Positions 1 to 4,385 of a DNA stretch of 5,987 nucleotides are shown in pieces. The first letter of the stretch is position 1, and every line of letters starts with the position of its first letter. The stretch comes from an uncultured Gammaproteobacteria bacterium (GTDB taxonomy: Bacteria > Pseudomonadota > Gammaproteobacteria > Pseudomonadales > Pseudohongiellaceae). The DNA is taken from assembly GCA_903889815.1 (NCBI GenBank), contig CAISYX010000083.1, forward strand, positions 1 to 5,987, given 5' to 3'. A program made the translations under genes and the position numbers. The notes under the pieces were generated by a model. The model searched no databases, had not been told where the DNA came from, and worked only from the letters and a program-made list of their open reading frames with translations.

Positions 1-93
1 ACTCTCGCGAGCGTAGATTTTTCGCGTGACAGAAATGTGACCGTTGAGCTTGCGTTTGCTGTGCAGAATGTTCTGCCGGACTTGCTGGCGTGA
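1..93 (+). CDS. C-terminal fragment of an unrecognised protein
   Basis: The frame beginning at base 1 is open for 30 codons and stops at TGA 91-93. The residues end in NVTVELAFAVQNVLPDLLA, a plausible protein C-terminus rather than low-complexity shadow translation. The perfect hairpin terminator starting 21 bases after the stop supports a real gene ending here, convergent with the cold-shock gene. The start lies outside the window. I do not recognise the family, and 30 residues are too few to infer a function. It could still be a chance open frame. Confidence 0.5.
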   Translation, partial: TLASVDFSRDRNVTVELAFAVQNVLPDLLA

Positions 94-113
94 AGGTTAC
101 ACGTGGCTCCAAA

Positions 114-155
114 AGAAAAGGGCAGTGTCATCCGTTAGTGACACTGCCCTTTTCT
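114..155. terminator. Bidirectional intrinsic terminator between convergent genes
   Basis: The arms 114-130 and 139-155 are perfect reverse complements (17 bp) around an 8-base loop (131-138). The core is GGGCAGTGTCA paired with TGACACTGCCC, flanked by AAAA on the left and TTTT on the right. Transcripts from either side therefore end in a GC stem followed by a U-rich run. The minus-strand reading continues as TTTTCTTTT and is the stronger. It lies 45 bases past the cold-shock gene stop and 21 bases past the plus-strand stop at 93, so it probably serves both. Confidence 0.9.
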
Positions 156-199
156 GTATGCGCATTCCGTCAGCGTTCCGCGAAGAACACTGTCAGAAA

Positions 200-406
200 T
201 CAGACGGCTACGACGTTCTCAGCCTGTGGGCCTTTCTGGCCTTGAGTCACAGTGAACTTCACTTGCTGGCCTTCTGCCAGAGTCTTGAAGCCTGTGTTTT
301 GAATTGCGCTGTAGTGAACGAATACGTCCGGGCCATTGGCCTGGGAGATGAAGCCGAAGCCTTTTGATTCGTTAAAAAATTTTACCTGGCCAGTTACTGT
401 AGACAT
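200..406 (-). CDS. CspA-family cold-shock protein
   Basis: This is a 68-residue single cold-shock domain (OB fold), the usual length for CspA-like proteins. These bind single-stranded RNA and DNA, act as RNA chaperones in the cytoplasm, and may be cold-induced or constitutive. RNP1 is KGFGFI at residues 15-20 and RNP2 is VFVH at 28-31. The N-terminal VKFFN and the C-terminal GPQAENV are also typical. The ATG at 404-406 is chosen because AGGA lies 7 bases upstream and the protein then has family length. The frame stays open to a GTG at 481, but the extra 25 residues are unlike the family and represent leader RNA. The gene is monocistronic, with a strong terminator downstream and a candidate promoter near 600-626. 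The exact paralogue cannot be decided from sequence alone. Confidence 0.96.
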   Translation of the reverse strand: MSTVTGQVKFFNESKGFGFISQANGPDVFVHYSAIQNTGFKTLAEGQQVKFTVTQGQKGPQAENVVAV

Positions 407-592
407 GTTGTCATCCTGTATTTCAAAAAAGTGAGTAAAACATCGTGATGTTTCCAGCGCAGTCGACACGAAGTCGGTCACGTGCGGAAAATCGGTAGCA
501 TCAGAATTCGAATATTAAATATGAGATACAGAACGAGGACTTAACGGCGGGGCTTCGATTTGCAGTACATAAATATTGCCGATATTCAGGCT
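407..592 (-). promoter_or_regulatory. Probable long 5' leader of the cold-shock gene
   Basis: If the promoter at 599-626 is used, transcription starts near 592 and leaves about 186 untranslated bases. Long structured leaders are well known in cspA-type genes, where they act as RNA thermosensors and affect mRNA stability. The leader contains small dyads, for example AAACATC/GATGTTT at 438-453 and an AT-rich palindrome (ATATTAAATAT) near 512-522. No convincing E. coli-type cold-box match was seen. The extent depends on the inferred start site. Confidence 0.45.
414..417 (-). promoter_or_regulatory. Ribosome binding site of the cold-shock gene
   Basis: AGGA on the minus strand lies 7 bases before the ATG at 406. 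It supports the 68-residue start over the longer open frame reaching 481. Confidence 0.75.
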
Positions 593-598
593 GCGGGC

Positions 599-626
599 AG
601 TATACGTCCGAATCGGGTCAAGTCAA
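599..626 (-). promoter_or_regulatory. Near-consensus sigma70 promoter for the cold-shock gene
   Basis: On the minus strand TTGACT (626-621) is followed, after 16 bases, by TATACT (604-599). Each hexamer differs from the consensus at one position. It points toward the cold-shock gene, with a predicted start near 592. A second TTGACT at 652-647 has no good -10 partner. Confidence 0.6.
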
Positions 627-655
627 CTCTTATTTTCCCGCGCAATAGTCAAGAG

Positions 656-696
656 CACAGAGGCTGCAGCAACCTATGTTGCGAGCAACCTCTGTG
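656..696 (-). terminator. Hairpin after the NHL-repeat gene, possible terminator
   Basis: In the minus-strand RNA, bases 696-685 pair with 667-656 (12 bp, including one G-U pair). An inner GCAAC/GTTGC stem (682-678 with 673-669) closes a 4-base loop. The odd pair is G-U on the minus strand but a C-A mismatch on the plus strand, which fits formation in the minus-strand transcript. The hairpin begins 18 bases after the stop codon. No proper U-tract follows (CTCTTGACTATT), so it may be a weak terminator or an mRNA 3'-end stabiliser. Confidence 0.5.
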
Positions 697-714
697 AATT
701 GTGTAGCAGGGCAA

Positions 715-1794
715 CTACTGAGGTCTGCGCACGTACTTCACAAGCTGACGCGGACCTACTTCTGCGCCATAGATGTTGCCTTCTGCATCGGCCGCAACAC
801 CTTCCGCGGCGCTGGTGCCACCAGGATTCAGGTCCGGGTCCGGGATGAAGGAAATGACATGGCCGGTGATGGCACTGCCCACTCTGATGCCGCGACGCCA
901 GCCTGGATTCGAGACTGCGCTGGACTCCGAGTCGGCGGCATAGAGGATGTCATTCTTGTCTATGAAGATGCCGCTCAGGCGACCGAACTGCTTCCATTCT
1001 GTGATGAAGGTGCCGTCCTGCTCGAAAATCTGGATTCGGACATTGCCGCGGTCGGCTACGAACAGTCGTCCACGGGAGTCAAACGCCAGCGCGTGGGGTG
1101 TACGGAACTCGCCGGGGGCCGTTCCAATATTTCCCCAGGACTCCAGGAACACGCCGTTGCTGTCGTACTTGATGATGCGTGCCACGGTGTCCCAATCGGC
1201 ATTGGCCCCCTGGCCGCTGTGGCCCTCGGCAATATAGATATCACCATTCGGGGCTGTGATCACGTCGTTGGGTTCGTTCAAAAGGTCTCCGCCCTGGCCG
1301 TTGCCCGCGACACCCGGAGTTCCGAAGCGCATCAGCACTTCGCCCGTCGGACTGAACTTGTAGACCGTGTGTCCCTTGCCGGCAGCATCGGGATTGGCGG
1401 CCAGTTCCGTCGCATTGGCAGCGCGGCCATCGGCGATCCAGACATTGCCTTGCGGGTCGACGTGGATACCGTGGGGGAAAATGAACAAGCCCGCACCGAA
1501 ACTGGTGATGAGGTTTCCATCCTTGTCATATTTCATGACCGTATCCACGTCGGATCCAGCACAGCTGTTCGCACCACAGCGCTCCGCTACCCAGATTGAC
1601 GTCCCGTCGGGGTCGATGTCCACAGTGCTGGTAGCTCCCCAGGTGCGGCCATCCGGCAACTCGAAGAAGTTGTTGATGGTCTCGTAGGGATTGGGGTGTT
1701 CATTGGTCGGGTTGACGACAGTCTGGGCCTGCAAGGCAGTGCTCAGCAGGGACAAGCTGGCAATCGCAAGCGCCGATCTTAGCGGGTTTGGCAT
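715..1794 (-). CDS. Exported NHL-repeat beta-propeller protein, PAL-like
   Basis: This is a 359-residue protein. Residues 1-23 form a signal peptide: a short positive start (MPNPLR), a hydrophobic stretch, then a likely cut at LQA|QT, so it should be periplasmic or secreted. The mature part has repeated NHL/six-bladed-propeller units, recognisable as FPHGIHVDPQGNVWIADG, NEPNDVITAPNGDIYIAEG, TPHALAFDSRGRLFVAD, LSGIFIDKNDILYAAD and AAEGVAADAEGNIYGAE. Two cysteines near residues 73 and 78 (ERCGANSC) could form a disulfide. The family includes domains resembling peptidyl-alpha-hydroxyglycine alpha-amidating lyase, but no substrate or reaction can be assigned here. The ATG at 1794 is chosen because AAGGAG lies 6 bases upstream and a signal peptide starts there; the upstream open frame to 1896 lacks both. 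It follows fisR on the same strand after 110 bases, with its own possible promoter, so a sulfide role is not implied. Confidence 0.9.
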   Translation of the reverse strand: MPNPLRSALAIASLSLLSTALQAQTVVNPTNEHPNPYETINNFFELPDGRTWGATSTVDIDPDGTSIWVAERCGANSCAGSDVDTVMKYDKDGNLITSFGAGLFIFPHGIHVDPQGNVWIADGRAANATELAANPDAAGKGHTVYKFSPTGEVLMRFGTPGVAGNGQGGDLLNEPNDVITAPNGDIYIAEGHSGQGANADWDTVARIIKYDSNGVFLESWGNIGTAPGEFRTPHALAFDSRGRLFVADRGNVRIQIFEQDGTFITEWKQFGRLSGIFIDKNDILYAADSESSAVSNPGWRRGIRVGSAITGHVISFIPDPDLNPGGTSAAEGVAADAEGNIYGAEVGPRQLVKYVRRPQ

Positions 1795-1800
1795 GACATG

Positions 1801-1806
1801 CTCCTT
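1801..1806 (-). promoter_or_regulatory. Ribosome binding site of the NHL-repeat gene
   Basis: AAGGAG on the minus strand, 6 bases before the ATG at 1794, fixes the start at the signal peptide. The overlapping ATG at 1799 is out of frame and too close to the site. Confidence 0.85.
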
Positions 1807-1840
1807 CTTGTTATAGGTATCGGGAACTGCAGTGACCGGA

Positions 1841-1869
1841 ATTATAGTACGGACATTGCGCGGACAGCC
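1841..1869 (-). promoter_or_regulatory. Possible sigma70 promoter of the NHL-repeat gene
   Basis: A perfect TATAAT lies at 1846-1841 on the minus strand, in the 110-base gap after fisR, and would give a leader of about 40 bases. The -35 position holds only poor matches (GGCTGT or TGGCTG), so the promoter would be weak or need an activator. No GG-N10-GC sigma54 element was found here. Confidence 0.35.
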
Positions 1870-1904
1870 ATGTACTCTGCCTTGGTGCCGCAGCACGGGG
1901 CGAA

Positions 1905-3213
1905 TTACACCTCGTGGTCACGCAGCTTGCGGTACAAAGTCCGCAGGGAAATACCCAGTTCCGCAGCCACGGCCTGCTTGTCGCCGGCATGGCGTGCCAG
2001 AGCCCTGCGCAGGTGATCCGTCTCCAGTGCATGCATATCTGCAGGGACTGCCTGCTGCGCCGCATCGACATCAAGACAGCTGCGCAGCAGTTCAGCGCTG
2101 ATCTCGTCGGTGTTGGTCAGCAGCACCGCTCTTTCCATAATGTTGCGCATTTCCCGGATATTGCCATTGAAACTCAGCTGCTGCAGAAAGTGCTCAGCCT
2201 GTGCGCTCAGATGCTGCACGCGGTCACCGGTAATTTTTTGCAGCAGTGAGCGGGCAATCAGCGGAATGTCCTCCACGCGCTCGCGCAGTGCTGGCAGCAC
2301 GATCGGAAAGACATTGACGCGGTAGTACAGATCTTCCCGGAACAGCCCATGCCGAACCAGTTCGCGCAGGTTCTTGTGCGTCGCACAGACTAATCGGAAG
2401 TCGGCACGCAAGGCCTCCACGCTGCCGACGGCGCGGTAGGTGCCGGTTTCGATCAGGCGCAGCAGCTTCACTTGTTGTGGCAGGGGAATGTCACCGATTT
2501 CGTCGAGAAACAAGGTGCCGCCGTTTGCGGCTTCCACAAGGCCGGGCTTGCTGTAGGCTGCGCCGGTGAAGGCGCCCTTGGCATGGCCGAACAACTCGCT
2601 TTCAAAAAGCGTTTCCGTCAGGCCAGCGCACTCCACTGTGACAAACGGATTGCGCTTGCGGCTGCTGGCGTCATGAATGGCCTGCGCAGCCAGCTCCTTG
2701 CCAGTGCCGGACTCGCCCAGCAAGAGGACAGACGCATCGCTGGGTGCCACGCGATTGATCATTTCCACCATCGCATTGAAGCGTGCACTGATTCCCACCA
2801 TCAGTGCGGTGCTGGCCTGGGCACTGGCGTGTGCAACCGGTTTCAGCAGTTCCACGAAATACTGCAGGTCACCATTGGCGTCCAGTATGGGCAGCATTTC
2901 GACATCGACGTGTTCCTTGCCCCGCGGAGTATTGTGAATATGGAGGACCTTTTCGCGATGGCCTGACTTGCGGCTTGCGGCTTGCGGCCAGTGGGCAGGA
3001 TTCCCCTGCCTGGTCACAGGGCATCTCGTAGTTGTGAGAGACCTTGTAGCAGTGCGCGACATGCTGGGTGTCGATTGCACCGAAAGTGCGGGTATAGAGA
3101 TCGTTGGCCGCCAGAATCTGGTAGGTGCTGCTGACCAGAATTGCCGGGTAATCGAAGCCGTCCAGCATGCCGGCGGCAGCGAGGGTCGTCTTGTCGGTGC
3201 TGATGATCTGCAT
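1905..3213 (-). pseudogene. fisR: FisR-type sigma54-dependent sulfide-responsive activator, frameshifted
   Basis: This is a sigma54 enhancer-binding protein expected to activate the divergent sulfide-oxidation operon. The N-terminal frame from ATG 3213 encodes a PAS-like sensor (FDYPAILVSSTYQILAAND, residues 20-38) with cysteines 55, 66 and 73 in CYKVSHNYEMPCDQAGESC. Their spacing of 11 and 7 is that of the sulfane-sulfur-sensing cysteines I recall from Cupriavidus FisR (C53, C64, C71). The second frame encodes the rest of the linker and the AAA+ domain: Walker A GESGTGKE, GAFTGA, Walker B GGTLFLDEIGD. It ends with a Fis-type helix-turn-helix (KQAVAAELGISLRTLYRKLR). The frames change at the 7-bp repeat 2967-2987, and dropping one copy gives one 433-residue protein. 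As read, the sensor frame ends at 2869 without an AAA+ domain. A TTG at 3222 is an alternative start; neither start has a strong Shine-Dalgarno site. The gene may be inactive, phase-off, or a sequence error. Confidence 0.88.
2967..2987. repeat. Three tandem copies of a 7-bp unit inside fisR
   Basis: CTTGCGG occurs three times head to tail on the plus strand (2967-2973, 2974-2980, 2981-2987), which is CCGCAAG x3 in the sense of fisR. Seven is not a multiple of three, so each gain or loss of a copy shifts the frame. With two copies the fisR frame reads SCPLAASRKSGHREKVLHIH and continues into the AAA+ domain. With the three copies present here it does not. Confidence 0.95.
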
Positions 3214-3243
3214 GTTTGCCAATTCTGTCAGAGACTTTTGTCA

Positions 3244-3273
3244 ATAATGTCCCGAATTGTGCCGGCATGTCAG
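3244..3273 (-). promoter_or_regulatory. Possible sigma70 promoter of fisR
   Basis: CTGACA (3273-3268) and CATTAT (3249-3244) on the minus strand are separated by 18 bases. They match the consensus at 5 of 6 and 4 of 6 positions. The start would fall near 3237, about 24 bases before the ATG at 3213. A TTGACA at 3244-3239 is too close to the start codon to serve as a -35. Confidence 0.35.
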
Positions 3274-3330
3274 CAACTTTCTGAAAACGCTGCAGGCTGA
3301 ACTTGCTAAACCCAATAAAATCATCAAGTT
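3260..3330. promoter_or_regulatory. Candidate upstream activator region of the sulfide operon
   Basis: Enhancer-binding proteins bind dyads roughly 100 bases upstream of the -24/-12 element. Two symmetric elements lie in the right place: the 8-bp palindrome TGCCGGCA (3260-3267), and an inverted repeat AACTTG (3300-3305) / CAAGTT (3325-3330). Neither is a recognised FisR site. The interval 3306-3335 is AT-rich, as often seen where DNA bends between activator and promoter. Position is the main argument. Confidence 0.3.
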
Positions 3331-3358
3331 AAATTCCGGCTTGCACTTCTTCGCAGAT

Positions 3359-3373
3359 TGGCCCGGGGATTGC
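3359..3373 (+). promoter_or_regulatory. Sigma54 (-24/-12) promoter of the persulfide dioxygenase-SQR operon
   Basis: TGGCCC-GGGGA-TTGC fits the consensus TGGCAC-N5-TTGC with one mismatch. The invariant GG (3360-3361) and GC (3372-3373) are exactly 10 bases apart. The predicted start is near 3385, about 26 bases before the ribosome binding site of the first gene. A sigma54 promoter directly downstream of a divergent FisR-type activator is the expected arrangement. Confidence 0.85.
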
Positions 3374-3410
3374 TGAGTCCTTCTCAGTGCGAGCTGATCG
3401 CCCCCATGCC

Positions 3411-3416
3411 AAGGAG
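3411..3416 (+). promoter_or_regulatory. Ribosome binding site of the persulfide dioxygenase gene
   Basis: AAGGAG lies 9 bases before the ATG at 3426 and only 3 before the ATG at 3420. The spacing favours 3426 but does not exclude 3420. Confidence 0.75.
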
Positions 3417-3425
3417 AGTATGACC

Positions 3426-4322
3426 ATGAGCAACACGCATATTCCGTTTGTCCCGGCACTTGATGTCAAACCAGAAGTTCACCACTTCTTCGACGAGCCC
3501 ACCAATACGTTCAGCTACGTGGTGAAGGACCCTGCATCGAATGCCTGCGCCGTGATCGACTCCGTGCTTGACCTGGATTACGCCTCGGGCCGGACAAGCC
3601 ATGCCGGCGCTGACCGCATCATCGCCTTCGTGAAAGAGAAAGGCTGGCAGAACGAGTGGATCATTGAAACGCACGTGCATGCTGACCACCTTTCTGCGGC
3701 GCCCTACATACAACAGCATCTGGGCGGCAAGCTCGGGATTGGCGACAGCATCAACATCGTGCAGGACACCTTCGGCAAGGTCTTCAATGCAGGCACCGAA
3801 TTCCAGCGCGATGGCTCTCAGTTTGACTGTCTGTTTGCCGACGGCGACAGCTACATGATCGGCAGCATGAAGGCCTATGCGCTGCACACCCCGGGCCATA
3901 CGCCGGCCTGCATGACCCATGTCATCGGCGATGCGGCCTTCGTGGGGGACACCATCTTCATGCCGGAGGGCGGTTCGGCCCGAGCCGATTTCCCTGGTGG
4001 GAATGCGCGAACACTGTACCGCTCGATTTGCCGCGTGCTGTCACTGCCCGGGAAAACGCGGCTGTTCATGTGCCATGACTATCCGGATGGCCGCCCCCTG
4101 GGTTGGGAATCCTCCGTGGCTGCCGAACGTCAGCGCAACATTCATGTCCATGATGGTGTCTCCGAGGACGCCTTCGTGTTGATGCGTGAGGCCCGTGACA
4201 AGACGCTGGACATGCCACGCCTGATTCTGCCATCTCTGCAGGTGAACATGCGGGCTGGCCACATGCCGCCAGCCGAGCCAGATGGCAAGGTGTTCCTTAG
4301 AGTCCCGGTGAACCTGTTGTAG
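3426..4322 (+). CDS. pdo: Persulfide dioxygenase, ETHE1-like metallo-beta-lactamase fold
   Basis: This is a 298-residue cytoplasmic MBL-fold enzyme, expected to oxidise glutathione persulfide to sulfite and glutathione using O2 and one Fe(II). The metal-site motifs are complete: THVHADH (H83, H85, D87, H88), TPGHTP (H158), GDTIF (D175) and CHDYP (H217). ETHE1 binds iron through the equivalents of H83, H158 and D175. The CHDYPDGRPLGWES segment and the C-terminal NMRAGHMPPAEPDGKVFLRVPVN are typical of the longer bacterial persulfide dioxygenases of about 290 residues, rather than the short ETHE1 type. It is first in the operon, behind the sigma54 promoter and 63 bases before the SQR fusion, which would supply its substrate. 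The ATGs at 3420 and 3426 are both in frame; 3426 has better ribosome-site spacing. A GTG at 3387 lies almost on the predicted transcription start and is unlikely. Glyoxalase II is less likely given the context. Confidence 0.93.
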   Translation: MSNTHIPFVPALDVKPEVHHFFDEPTNTFSYVVKDPASNACAVIDSVLDLDYASGRTSHAGADRIIAFVKEKGWQNEWIIETHVHADHLSAAPYIQQHLGGKLGIGDSINIVQDTFGKVFNAGTEFQRDGSQFDCLFADGDSYMIGSMKAYALHTPGHTPACMTHVIGDAAFVGDTIFMPEGGSARADFPGGNARTLYRSICRVLSLPGKTRLFMCHDYPDGRPLGWESSVAAERQRNIHVHDGVSEDAFVLMREARDKTLDMPRLILPSLQVNMRAGHMPPAEPDGKVFLRVPVNLL

Positions 4323-4385
4323 ACTCCAGACCTACGTCGGCTTCTTTCCCAAGACTCGTGAACTCACAACAACAAGGAATCGAAC

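Noticed and set aside
63..76. Inverted repeat GCAGAATGTTCTGC
   Set aside because: It lies inside the partial coding sequence at the left edge and does not fit the LexA pattern; probably chance.
407..481. N-terminal extension of the cold-shock protein to the GTG at 481
   Set aside because: The added 25 residues are unlike the family, and the good ribosome site is at the internal ATG 406.
676..1599. Plus-strand open frame of 307 codons
   Set aside because: It lies antisense to the NHL-repeat gene, has no ribosome site or recognisable domain, and the opposite strand has a signal peptide and repeats.
1855..1871. GG/GC pair upstream of the NHL gene resembling a sigma54 promoter
   Set aside because: The GG to GC spacing is 8, not the required 10.
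2472..2966. Plus-strand open frame of 164 codons
   Set aside because: It is antisense to the AAA+ domain of fisR, with no recognisable motif.
1905..3080. fisR as a normal 391-residue protein starting at GTG 3080
   Set aside because: There is no ribosome site, the first 40 or so residues are the out-of-frame reading of the PAS coding sequence, and the cysteine sensor lies in the other frame.
3216..3244. TTGACA on the minus strand as -35 of fisR
   Set aside because: A properly spaced -10 would be TGGCAA, and the start would fall at or past the start codon.
3384..3920. Minus-strand open frame of 178 codons
   Set aside because: It is antisense to the persulfide dioxygenase and covers the operon promoter region; no domain seen.
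4323..4385. Possible terminator or promoter between the dioxygenase and SQR genes
   Set aside because: No hairpin with a U-tract and no promoter elements were seen; the 63-base gap fits one operon.
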